A stretch of 21,013 nt of DNA, taken from Hungateiclostridiaceae bacterium UBA3922 (GTDB taxonomy: Bacteria > Bacillota > Clostridia > Acetivibrionales > DTU013). The notes beneath the pieces are model-generated. The model saw only the letters and a program-made list of their open reading frames with translations, searched no databases and had not been told where the DNA came from. Position numbers and translations under genes: made by a program. The stretch covers positions 15,362-36,374 of the forward strand of contig DGEQ01000106.1 in NCBI GenBank assembly GCA_002386045.1. The letters run 5' to 3'. Of the stretch, positions 1-6,856 are shown piece after piece (position 1 is the first letter of the stretch; each line of letters begins with the position of its first letter).

Positions 1-35
1 AGACCGGAGAAAATACAGGATTTTGCGAAAAGTAC

Positions 36-65
36 TTGACATAAGCGAATTTCCCTTGTTATAAT
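36..65 (+). promoter_or_regulatory. Upstream sigma-A promoter of veg (P1)
   Basis: A perfect -35 TTGACA (36-41) and a perfect -10 TATAAT (60-65) are separated by 18 bp. Transcription would start near 72. It is the upstream member of a tandem pair reading into veg. Confidence 0.85.
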
Positions 66-78
66 ATTTAACTTTTTT

Positions 79-107
79 TTGACAAGCTATGATGTTTGTG
101 ATATAAT
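79..107 (+). promoter_or_regulatory. Downstream sigma-A promoter of veg (P2)
   Basis: A second perfect consensus pair: TTGACA at 79-84 and TATAAT at 102-107 with the optimal 17 bp spacer, preceded by a T-rich run (72-80). The start would be near 114, leaving a leader of about 20 nt that still contains the veg ribosome binding site. Bacillus subtilis veg is also known for very strong tandem promoters. Confidence 0.85.
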
Positions 108-135
108 TTACAAAACAGAAGACGAGGTGAAACTG

Positions 136-402
136 ATGGCCGAAAAGAGAGACCTTGTTCAAATAAAAAAGAACATCGAGACCAGCATAGGCAAAAGGGT
201 ACAGCTCAAGGCCAATAAAGGCAGGAAGAAGGCTTTTATCAGGGAAGGGATCATAGAAAACTCATATCCAAGCATCTTCGTCATAAGGTTTGAAAACGAG
301 TACGAGACAACAAGGAGAGTTTCTTTCAGCTATACCGATATTCTGACCAAGGCCGTGGAACTCGTGATTTACAAGGACGACAAGGAGATAATGGTGAGCT
401 GA
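136..402 (+). CDS. veg: Veg family protein
   Basis: This 88-residue protein matches the Veg family (86 residues in B. subtilis): it opens with MAEKRDLVQIKKNI and is small, basic and beta-rich, with the family core GKRVQLKANKGRKK near residues 19-32 and a Y/F-rich C-terminal half. Veg is an abundant small protein linked in B. subtilis to biofilm regulation and spore outgrowth; its molecular role is not settled. I place the start at ATG 136 because GAGGTGA (124-130) lies 5 nt upstream; a longer in-frame reading from 79 would overlap the -35 of P2 and has no ribosome site. Two consensus promoters precede it and an intrinsic terminator follows, so it looks like a highly expressed single-gene unit. 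Genes for coat morphogenesis and ispE follow, as in the Bacillus veg-ispE region. Confidence 0.93.
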   Translation: MAEKRDLVQIKKNIETSIGKRVQLKANKGRKKAFIREGIIENSYPSIFVIRFENEYETTRRVSFSYTDILTKAVELVIYKDDKEIMVS

Positions 403-431
403 CCCGCCGTATCTGAGTCATAGCCGCAGGA

Positions 432-457
432 AGCCCGATCGCAGGATCGGGCTTTTT
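432..457 (+). terminator. Rho-independent terminator of veg
   Basis: A 9 bp perfect stem (432-440 with 445-453) and a GCAG loop are followed directly by five T residues (453-457). It closes the veg unit 30 nt after the stop codon. Confidence 0.9.
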
Positions 458-487
458 GATTGCGCGCGGCACCCTGTCTATTTTACA

Positions 488-519
488 GTAATAATTGGGG
501 CCCCTTGTCAATATACATT
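488..519 (+). promoter_or_regulatory. Possible sigma-E-like promoter of the coat gene
   Basis: GTAATAATT (488-496) and TATACATT (512-519) loosely resemble the sigma-E -35 (GTCATATT-like) and -10 (CATACANT) boxes with about 16 bp between them. Sigma-E control would suit a mother-cell coat morphogenetic gene. The match is partial and rests on eye inspection only. Confidence 0.25.
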
Positions 520-562
520 TAGAGAGGAAAACGCATTCGGTCATGCGGGGGGAGGATTTCAA

Positions 563-2128
563 ATGTCTCTGGAACTGGTTGGTGAGCCCATCAGGATCAA
601 TAGAACTATCAGCGAGGACTCCACACAGACGATAGTCGAGAATGATATAATCGTGCCTGATACGAAGCCTGACATAGCTCAGATACTGCTCCTGGACGGA
701 GAAGCCTGGGTCAGCGGCGCCGAAGCTGCGCCGGACAGGGTCCTTGTCAGCGGCTCTGTCAGGTATAAGATTTTGTATATTCCCGACGACCCGGAACAGT
801 CCGTGAAAAGCATAACGTCAGTATCATCGTTCCAGTACGCGATGGAGATGCCCGATACCAGGCAGGGCATGCAGTGCAGGGTCAAATGCGATATAGAGCA
901 CCTGGAGTACGAGATACTGAACAGCAGGAAAATCAACGTGAAGGCGATTGTCAGCCTGTCGGCGAAGGTCACCGAGGAGGTCGGGCAATATGTGACGAGG
1001 GACCTCACTGGTTCCGACGGGATCCAGGTACTGAGGAACCGGGCGGCAGCAAACACGTACCTCGGGGATCAAAGGACAGATTGCCGGATCAGCGAAACGC
1101 TCGACATACCGGTGGGCAAACCTGCGATCCTTGAAATACTGCGGAACGACGTCAGGATCACCGGCAGGGAGTACAGGGCAGGAGACGACAAGGTCGCTGT
1201 CCGGGGCAACCTGAACATATCCACATTGTACATCGCGGACAATGAAAGCCGGAGCATCCAGTTCATGGAGCATGAGATCCCGTTCACGCGGATGCTCGAT
1301 ATGCCGGGTATCGATGAGAACTGCAGCACGAGCATCGATATAACTATCGGGGAAACGAATTTCAGTGCTGAAGAGGACGGCGACGGCGAGCTGAGACGTA
1401 TGAACTGTGACGTGGCGTTGGACATATACGCCCATTGCTACGGCAGGAAAGAGATAGAACTCGTCGAAGATGCATACAGCCCGTATTCGAAAGTAAGCCT
1501 CGAAAGGGAGGAACTGTTGCTGGACGAACTGGTCAGCGAAAATGTCAGCCAGCTGACGCTCAGGGAGAACATAGAGGTCGATGAAATTGCCCCTGATATC
1601 TCCGAACTGTTCAATATTCTTGGAAAGCTTTCACTCTCGGCGGGCGAGATAACCGACGACCGTGTCGTCGTGGAAGGAGTGGCTGTCTGCAATGTGCTGT
1701 ACCTGGCATCAGACGAGGGCCAGCCTGTTTACTGCGCGGAACGCGAGATACCTTTCAGGCATGCGATCGAAGTAAAGGGAGCCAGGGAAGGCATGGACCT
1801 GGACGTTGAGATGGACATAGACCATTTCAGCTACAGCATAGTGAATTCCAGGGAAGTTGAGGTCCGCCTGGCTGTTGGCATCAAGACGAGGGTCGCCAGG
1901 AAGGTTTCGGTGCCGGTGATAGTAAAAGCCCAGGAGGAGCCCTTCGATGAAAAACGGGCCGCGCAGCAGCCCAGCATAATACTGTATTTCACCCAGCCCG
2001 GGGACACCCTGTGGAAAATCGCCAAGAGGTATTATACGACCATCGATGATATCCTGGAAAACAACGACCTGAGCGAAACCGAACAGATCGCCCCCGGAAG
2101 CCGCATCATCATTACCAGGAAACTCTGA
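563..2128 (+). CDS. sipL: SipL/SpoVID-like spore coat morphogenetic protein (SPOCS repeats + LysM)
   Basis: The 521-residue protein has three SPOCS (DUF3794)-type repeats, at about residues 30-150, 180-300 and 325-455. The first shows the signature VENDIIVPDTKPDI and the third a diverged copy, VDEIAPDISELF. A C-terminal LysM domain covers about 472-521 (QPGDTLWKIAKRYYTTIDDILENN then PGSRIIIT). This is the plan of Clostridioides difficile SipL, the functional counterpart of B. subtilis SpoVID, whose LysM domain binds the SpoIVA ATPase to anchor the coat on the forespore. No signal peptide or TM segment is present, as expected for a mother-cell cytoplasmic protein. The start is ATG 563 behind a strong GGGGGGAGGA site. 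It has its own terminator and ispE follows. The family is sure; exact SipL orthology is inferred from architecture. Confidence 0.82.
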   Translation: MSLELVGEPIRINRTISEDSTQTIVENDIIVPDTKPDIAQILLLDGEAWVSGAEAAPDRVLVSGSVRYKILYIPDDPEQSVKSITSVSSFQYAMEMPDTRQGMQCRVKCDIEHLEYEILNSRKINVKAIVSLSAKVTEEVGQYVTRDLTGSDGIQVLRNRAAANTYLGDQRTDCRISETLDIPVGKPAILEILRNDVRITGREYRAGDDKVAVRGNLNISTLYIADNESRSIQFMEHEIPFTRMLDMPGIDENCSTSIDITIGETNFSAEEDGDGELRRMNCDVALDIYAHCYGRKEIELVEDAYSPYSKVSLEREELLLDELVSENVSQLTLRENIEVDEIAPDISELFNILGKLSLSAGEITDDRVVVEGVAVCNVLYLASDEGQPVYCAEREIPFRHAIEVKGAREGMDLDVEMDIDHFSYSIVNSREVEVRLAVGIKTRVARKVSVPVIVKAQEEPFDEKRAAQQPSIILYFTQPGDTLWKIAKRYYTTIDDILENNDLSETEQIAPGSRIIITRKL

Positions 2129-2154
2129 ACCGGACCTGTGGCCGACTGACCGAC

Positions 2155-2188
2155 GTGCCAGGCAGAAATAGCCAGCCTGGCACTTTTT
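2155..2188 (+). terminator. Rho-independent terminator after the coat gene
   Basis: A 9 bp perfect stem, GTGCCAGGC (2155-2163) with GCCTGGCAC (2175-2183), has an 11 nt loop and is followed by a run of five T residues (2184-2188). Confidence 0.9.
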
Positions 2189-2189
2189 A

Positions 2190-2218
2190 TTGTATTGGCC
2201 ATGTTTTTTGTATATAAT
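2190..2218 (+). promoter_or_regulatory. Probable sigma-A promoter of ispE
   Basis: A perfect -10 TATAAT (2213-2218) lies 17 bp after a weak -35 TTGTAT (2190-2195). It sits just past the upstream terminator, so ispE and the regulator behind it are probably transcribed from here. Confidence 0.5.
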
Positions 2219-2248
2219 ATACAGTAAACCGTATATGCCGAGGTAATG

Positions 2249-3112
2249 ATGCCTTACGTTGAAATACCTGCTTATGCGAAAATCAACCTTTCTCTTGATG
2301 TGACCGGTAAAAGGGAAGACGGTTACCACGAACTTAGGATGATAATGCAGACTGTCTCGCTCCATGATACCGTATATCTTGAAGCGACCGGGGAAGCAGG
2401 TATACGCCTTGAATGCGGCGGCGGGGCGGTGCCTGCTGACAGCACCAATACCGCGTGGCGGGCCGCAGAGCTGATGTTTGGGCGATATGGCCTGGCAGGA
2501 GGCCTCAGGATAAGGATCGCGAAAAGGATACCTGCGGCGGCCGGGCTGGCAGGCGGGAGCGCCGATGCGGCGGCGGTGCTGAAAGGCATCAACGAACTGT
2601 TTGCCCTGGGCCTGGACCAGGAGGAACTGAAACAGCTGGGTCTTCAGATCGGGGCGGACGTGCCGTATTGCATCGAGGGCGGCACAAGGCTTGCGGAAGG
2701 TATCGGAGAGGTACTCACGCCCCTGCCGGATTTCGGCGGGATCGACGTTGTCATCGTAAAGCCGGATATATCGGTATCCACGCCCTGGGTATACAGCCAG
2801 CTCGACCTGTCGCAGGTGACGGAGCGCGACAGGCCCGATACCGAAAAGCTGATCGGGGCGCTGGCAAAAAAGGATCTGAGTGCCGCGTCGCTTTACATGA
2901 AAAATGTGCTGGAGACCGTAACGATGCGCAGGTATGAGATAGTAAGGCATGCAAAAAGCCGCATGGCTGAGGCAGGCGCGGAAGCATGCCTGATGAGCGG
3001 GAGCGGACCGTCCGTTTTCGGGCTGTTCGCCGACCGGGAGAAAGCACGCAAGGCATATGCAAAGCTCTCAGGATACCGGGAATGGGAATGCTTCATCGCA
3101 GAAACGGTCTGA
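2249..3112 (+). CDS. ispE: 4-diphosphocytidyl-2-C-methyl-D-erythritol kinase
   Basis: IspE phosphorylates 4-diphosphocytidyl-2-C-methyl-D-erythritol with ATP in the MEP (non-mevalonate) isoprenoid pathway. The 287-residue protein shows all GHMP-kinase motifs: N-terminal PAYAKINLSL (7-16, with the catalytic Lys at 11), the glycine-rich ATP loop PAAAGLAGGSADAAA (95-109), GADVPY (135-140, with the predicted catalytic Asp137), and C-terminal MSGSGPSVFG. Length is typical of the family. Two adjacent ATGs exist (2246 and 2249); I prefer 2249 because GAGGT (2240-2244) leaves almost no spacing to 2246. The next gene starts 46 bp downstream with no terminator between, so the two are probably cotranscribed. 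The link from veg through ispE resembles the Bacillus chromosome order. Confidence 0.95.
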   Translation: MPYVEIPAYAKINLSLDVTGKREDGYHELRMIMQTVSLHDTVYLEATGEAGIRLECGGGAVPADSTNTAWRAAELMFGRYGLAGGLRIRIAKRIPAAAGLAGGSADAAAVLKGINELFALGLDQEELKQLGLQIGADVPYCIEGGTRLAEGIGEVLTPLPDFGGIDVVIVKPDISVSTPWVYSQLDLSQVTERDRPDTEKLIGALAKKDLSAASLYMKNVLETVTMRRYEIVRHAKSRMAEAGAEACLMSGSGPSVFGLFADREKARKAYAKLSGYREWECFIAETV

Positions 3113-3158
3113 GAGGGAATCGAAAAACGCAGGATGCGGGTAAAGGAGATGTGCAGCA

Positions 3159-3851
3159 ATGGCAGGAAAGCTGTCGAAAGTCAATCTGAACGACTACAAG
3201 CCCCTTAGGGACGTGATTTTTGATACTCTGAGAGAAGCGATCATCGTCGGTGAACTGAAACCCGGGCAGAGGCTCATGGAAGTACAGCTTGCGGAGAAGA
3301 TGGGCGTCAGCAGGACGCCGGTAAGGGAAGCGATCAGGAAGCTGGAACTCGAAGGCCTGGTGGAGATGCTCCCGAGGAAAGGGGCGCATGTGGCGGATCT
3401 CTCGGTAAAGGACATAATGGACGTGCTCGAGGTCCGCGCGACACTGGACGGCCTTGCGACGTCGCTTGCCGCGACGAGGATCAGCGAGGACGAGAAGAAG
3501 GAATTGAGGCACATCCTCGACCAGTTCATAAACTGCGTGGAAAAGGAAAACCTGCAGGGGTCCATCAAGAAGGATGTTGAGTTCCACGACGTCATCTACA
3601 GGTCTTCGAGGAACGAAAAGCTGATACAGATCTCAAACAACCTGAGGGAACAGGTCCAGAGGTTCAGGGTCGTATATATCAAGGATTACAGCAGTTCAAG
3701 GGAACTGATAAGGGAGCATACGGAAATACTCGAAGCCATAACCTCAGGGGACCCGGAAGCGGCGAGGCGGGCAGCGCAGCGCCATATAAAGAACCAGGAG
3801 GAATCGATCATACGGTCGCTGAAGAAAAAGCAGGGTGAAGCGGGGAAATAG
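3159..3851 (+). CDS. GntR-family transcriptional regulator, FadR/FCD subfamily
   Basis: This 230-residue protein has a GntR winged helix (about 14-80; LREAIIVGELKPGQRLMEVQLA then VSRTPVREAIRKLELEGLV) and an all-helical FCD ligand-binding domain (about 85-215). The residues expected to bind a metal in FCD domains are present: Asp139 and His143 (DVEFHDVIY), His187 (REHTEILEAI) and His209 (RHIKNQ). Members usually bind an organic acid and control transport or catabolic genes, but nothing here reveals the ligand or target. AAGGAGAT (3143-3150) lies 8 nt before the ATG. It follows ispE closely and converges on the small HMA gene. The ispE association may be operon position rather than function. 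Confidence 0.92.
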   Translation: MAGKLSKVNLNDYKPLRDVIFDTLREAIIVGELKPGQRLMEVQLAEKMGVSRTPVREAIRKLELEGLVEMLPRKGAHVADLSVKDIMDVLEVRATLDGLATSLAATRISEDEKKELRHILDQFINCVEKENLQGSIKKDVEFHDVIYRSSRNEKLIQISNNLREQVQRFRVVYIKDYSSSRELIREHTEILEAITSGDPEAARRAAQRHIKNQEESIIRSLKKKQGEAGK

Positions 3852-3884
3852 CGAGGCAGCGGAGCAGGTCACTCCAATGCCTCG
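3852..3884. terminator. Possible bidirectional hairpin between convergent genes
   Basis: CGAGGCA (3852-3858) pairs with TGCCTCG (3878-3884), and an inner GGAG/CTCC helix (3861-3864 with 3872-3875) continues it. It lies between the convergent GntR and HMA genes and overlaps the 3' end of the latter. There is no clear T-tract on either strand, so termination is uncertain. Confidence 0.4.
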
Positions 3885-4075
3885 TATCCGAGTTCCGTTA
3901 TCTTGTTCCTGATGTCATGCGCAGTCAGAAAGTCGGGATCGAAAGTGACCCTGACCGACTGGGTCTTGAGGTCTATGTCCACGCCGCTGACGCCCTCCAT
4001 CCGGCCAAGTTCGCTGCTGATGCGGCTGGAACAGGCGCTGCAGGTTATCGACGGGACCATGAATACTTCTTCCAT
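3869..4075 (-). CDS. Small heavy-metal-associated (HMA) domain protein, CopZ-like
   Basis: The 68-residue protein is a single HMA ferredoxin-like fold with the metal site TCSACSS (Cys12 and Cys15), the spacing used by copper chaperones, and the family's closing ITELGYEA. It may hand Cu(I) to a P-type ATPase, but none is visible in the window. The usual M-x-C-x-x-C context is changed: the residue two before Cys12 is Ile rather than Met, so the metal is open. The start is ATG 4075, with a perfect AAGGAGGT site (4081-4088 on the plus strand) 5 nt upstream; an upstream in-frame ATG at 4171 would add 32 unrelated residues and lacks such a site. It is transcribed away from the AAA+ gene. Confidence 0.88.
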   Translation of the reverse strand: MEEVFMVPSITCSACSSRISSELGRMEGVSGVDIDLKTQSVRVTFDPDFLTAHDIRNKITELGYEALE

Positions 4076-4159
4076 GTGGAACCTCCTTGCGTTTTTAGTT
4101 ATCATTTTTCCCGACAGTATTGTTTGCAGGCAATGCTCAAAAAATAACATAAACTGTGT

Positions 4160-4188
4160 ATCATCAAACATTTGACGATATTTATCGT
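4160..4188. promoter_or_regulatory. Overlapping inverted repeats in the divergent HMA/AAA+ intergenic region
   Basis: A 14 bp perfect dyad, ACGATATTTATCGT (4175-4188, arms of 6 bp), overlaps a second near-perfect dyad made of ATCATCAAA (4160-4168) and TTTGACGAT (4171-4179), which pair at 8 of 9 positions. Two TTGAAT copies follow at 4194-4199 and 4205-4210, 11 bp apart. The site looks like an operator serving one or both divergent genes; no regulator can be assigned. I could not find a convincing sigma-A promoter on either strand here. A GC hairpin (4215-4230) follows. Confidence 0.45.
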
Positions 4189-4292
4189 ATTATTGAATGC
4201 ATCGTTGAATCACGGCCGGGCGGTCCCGGCTGCGCAAGTGCCGCGCATGGCGGGACATTGACGGGTTTTGCAGGAGGAACGGAGGGATTTCG

Positions 4293-5924
4293 GTGCTGTC
4301 GGAAGGATCCTGGTATGACAGTTTTTTAAGCAAATACAGGTCGGGCATTTCCCATGAATTCCTGTTTTATTTCAATGTCCGCGATCTCGTGGACAACTAC
4401 AGGTACATGGACAGGTATATCTACGAGGAATTCATAAAGAAAAGGAATTTCGGGATCGTCGCGTTCTACGACATCTCAAGGGGTCTGACTTTCCTTGACG
4501 CGGGCATGGAGAAGGAGTTCAACATAATCACGTCCAACGAGGCTTCCAACCTTATGAATGCCATGCCGTCCAGGCTGTTCCCCTACATCGACAGGGCGCT
4601 GAAAAATACGAAAATGGTCCTTTTCATAGACCATGTCGAGAAGATCATACCTGCCGGGGATATCGCGAGCATGACGCTTGAGGAAAGGATCGCGCTCATA
4701 TGGATATGCGAATGGTCCGTAAGCCCGAAGATCTCATCCGTGGGAAGCTGCATCATGATGCTGGCAGACAACCTGGCCGACGTCAGCAGGGAGATCCTGA
4801 AGTCGTCCTACAGGATAGAGCCCATATTCGTGGGCCTGCCCGATGAAAGCCAGCGGAAGGAATATATCGAGTACCTGCTCAGCGACGGATCAGTGAAGAC
4901 AGAGATCAGCGCCGACGAATTCGCCAAGCTTTCGTCCGGTTTGAGCAAGAAGTCGATAAAGGATATCAAGCTGAAGTCGGAAGCGGAGGGTATCCCCATC
5001 AGCTTCGAGTTCATCAAGGAAAAGAAGCACTCGGTGCTCCAGAAGGAATACGGGGACGTGCTGGAGTTCATCTATCCCGAGATAGGTTTCGAAGACATAG
5101 GCGGGATGGACAAGGCTAAGGAATACCTGCTCAAGAACGTGGTCTACCCGATACGGAAGGGAGATCTGAGGCGTGTCCCGATGGGCATACTGCTCTGCGG
5201 GCCTTCCGGCACCGGCAAGACGCTGCTCGTCTATGCGCTTGCCAAGGCCAGCGGCTTCAACTGCGTTAAGATAGATATGTCCAGGATACTCGGCCAGTAC
5301 GTCGGGGAAAGCGAGAAGAACTTCAAGAAGTGCCTGCTCGGCGCCCAGTCGCAGCACCCGGTCATAGTGTTCGTGGACGAGATCGACCAGGCATTCCGGA
5401 GGGGCGACAGCGGGGACAGCGGCGTCAGCAGGAACATATTCAGCGAATTCCTGCAGTTCACCGGCGACACGAGCAACAGGGGCAAGGTCATCTTCATCGC
5501 GGCGACCAACAGGCCGGACCTGATGGATCCGGCGCTCAAGAGGGCCGGGAGGTTCGACAAGAAGATACCCATCCTGCTGCCGGACGCCAGGGAAAGGGCC
5601 GAAATATTCAGGATAATCATCAACAAGTACAGGTTCGAGACGGACGTGGAGGACTTCATGGTATTTGCGGAGCAGACGGAGAACTACACCGGCGCGGAGA
5701 TAGAGACCGTCGTGAGGAAGGCCTATGAACTGGCCTGTGAGGACGACAGGGAAGGCACGGTCCTCACTGCCGACATTATTTCCGAGGCAATAAAAAGGTG
5801 CCGTCCGAGCACGCAGCAGGTCCAGTTCATGACCATGCTAGCCATCGAAGAGTGCGACGACAAGGACCTGCTCCCTGACAAATACAAAAGCCTGCTGGAC
5901 GAAAGGAACATGGACGACAGGTGA
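4293..5924 (+). CDS. Classic-type AAA+ ATPase (Cdc48/Vps4-like) next to PspA
   Basis: The 543-residue protein has a full C-terminal AAA+ module: the clade leader FEDIGGMDKAKE, Walker A GPSGTGKT (303-310), a pore loop with aromatic Tyr336 in QYVGESEKN, Walker B VIVFVDEID (357-365), sensor-1 Asn406, and Arg417/Arg420 in LKRAGRFD as arginine fingers. A C-terminal helical lid follows (TGAEIETVVRKAYELA). This is the classic AAA clade of Cdc48, Vps4 and FtsH, not the PspF enhancer-binding type. Residues 1-240 lack a P-loop but hold a Walker-B-like strand, VLFIDHVE (109-116), and may be a degenerate AAA domain. No TM segment or protease motif is seen. The start is GTG 4293 with GGAGGG 6 nt upstream. 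The gene precedes pspA by about 100 bp. I infer that it remodels the PspA polymer; this is not shown by sequence. Confidence 0.88.
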   Translation: MLSEGSWYDSFLSKYRSGISHEFLFYFNVRDLVDNYRYMDRYIYEEFIKKRNFGIVAFYDISRGLTFLDAGMEKEFNIITSNEASNLMNAMPSRLFPYIDRALKNTKMVLFIDHVEKIIPAGDIASMTLEERIALIWICEWSVSPKISSVGSCIMMLADNLADVSREILKSSYRIEPIFVGLPDESQRKEYIEYLLSDGSVKTEISADEFAKLSSGLSKKSIKDIKLKSEAEGIPISFEFIKEKKHSVLQKEYGDVLEFIYPEIGFEDIGGMDKAKEYLLKNVVYPIRKGDLRRVPMGILLCGPSGTGKTLLVYALAKASGFNCVKIDMSRILGQYVGESEKNFKKCLLGAQSQHPVIVFVDEIDQAFRRGDSGDSGVSRNIFSEFLQFTGDTSNRGKVIFIAATNRPDLMDPALKRAGRFDKKIPILLPDARERAEIFRIIINKYRFETDVEDFMVFAEQTENYTGAEIETVVRKAYELACEDDREGTVLTADIISEAIKRCRPSTQQVQFMTMLAIEECDDKDLLPDKYKSLLDERNMDDR

Positions 5925-5946
5925 TGCCGTGGGCGGTTTGTTTTGC

Positions 5947-5973
5947 TTTACATTGGGAATTATTTGTTATAAA
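5947..5973 (+). promoter_or_regulatory. Possible sigma-A promoter of the pspA-like gene
   Basis: TTTACA (5947-5952) is followed 15 bp later by TATAAA (5968-5973), which carries the extended -10 TG dinucleotide at 5965-5966. It lies in the 103 bp gap between the AAA+ gene and pspA, so pspA may have its own promoter as well as read-through. Confidence 0.45.
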
Positions 5974-6027
5974 TTAAGAATATGAATAGTTCAGAACGTC
6001 CAAATAATTAACGGGGAGGCCAATGAT

Positions 6028-6756
6028 ATGGGTTTTTTCAGAAGACTCGGTGCTTTGATAAGGGGATTTTTCAGCCGGCTGCTCGGAGGGATCGAGGAGA
6101 GCAATCCGGAACTCCTGTTTGAGGACATAAAGAACCAGATCGAGAAGGCAAGGAAAGAAGCCGAGCAGCAGATAATCGAGATCCAGACCAACGCCGAACT
6201 GATAAAGATCGAAATGAAAAACGCGGAGAAGAACCTCCAGGCTGTGAGGGCACGGATCGAAAGCGCCCAGAAGCAGGGCGACAAGGATCTCCTGATAGAG
6301 CTGCTCATGCAGGAGGAGGAGTACCAGTCCACCTTTGAAACGCACAAGGCGACATACGAGTCGGCAATGGCAGAGGTGGCGAGGATCAAGGAAGATTACA
6401 GGATCTTCGAGTCCGAAATGAATGCCAAGCTGAACGAACTCAAGACCCTGAAGTCCCAGGCGAAAATGGCCCAGCTCAGGGAAAACATCAATGCTGTCAA
6501 TGCCCGTTACACGGCAAGGAACAGCAGGATCAGCAACGTGAACGAAGGCATGGAGAGGGCGAGGGAGATGGTCAACAGGAAGACCGCCCGGGCGAACGCC
6601 ATGGAGTCGCTCAGCGAAACCAACCTGGACCTGAAGCTGAAGAGGCTCGACATGAATTCCGCAAGGGAAAGGGCAAAGGCCCGTGCGGAGGCCATGCTTT
6701 CAAGCGAACAGGGATTCGAAGTGAAGGAAAAGGCGGAGAACAAGGCAACCCAGTGA
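6028..6756 (+). CDS. pspA: PspA/IM30 (Vipp1) family protein
   Basis: The 242-residue protein is almost wholly helical and coiled-coil, with the PspA/IM30 plan. An N-terminal amphipathic helix (about 1-21, MGFFRRLGALIRGFF then SRLLGG) is followed by a NPELLFEDIKNQI segment (26-38) and long coiled coils to about 225, with the conserved hairpin region LKTLKSQAKMAQLRENIN near 138-155. PspA/IM30 proteins belong to the ESCRT-III superfamily: they coat stressed inner membranes as rods or rings and help repair them or keep proton leak low. The start is ATG 6028 with GGGGAGG 8 nt upstream. Neighbours are a classic AAA+ ATPase before it and a two-TM coiled-coil protein after it. No PspF, PspB or PspC gene is visible. 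Family membership is firm; PspA versus Vipp1 subtype is not resolved. Confidence 0.88.
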   Translation: MGFFRRLGALIRGFFSRLLGGIEESNPELLFEDIKNQIEKARKEAEQQIIEIQTNAELIKIEMKNAEKNLQAVRARIESAQKQGDKDLLIELLMQEEEYQSTFETHKATYESAMAEVARIKEDYRIFESEMNAKLNELKTLKSQAKMAQLRENINAVNARYTARNSRISNVNEGMERAREMVNRKTARANAMESLSETNLDLKLKRLDMNSARERAKARAEAMLSSEQGFEVKEKAENKATQ

Positions 6757-6856
6757 CAGCCGGCATAACCGCCCGGTGAAGCTGTGCGGCAGTTGATCAC
6801 GGGAAGTATGCGGCCGGTCCGAAAGAAGCAGACAGGCGGATCATGCAATAGCAGGA

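Noticed and set aside
79..135. N-terminal extension of veg
   Set aside because: It would start on the TTG of a consensus -35 box, has no ribosome site, and Veg proteins start at the MAEK-like residue.
1709..2950. 413-codon minus-strand frame spanning two genes
   Set aside because: It crosses the coat gene terminator, the ispE promoter and ispE itself; a shadow of high-GC third positions.
4293..5924. AAA+ protein as PspF or FtsH
   Set aside because: It lacks the GAFTGA loop and HTH of PspF, and lacks the TM segments and HExxH protease domain of FtsH.
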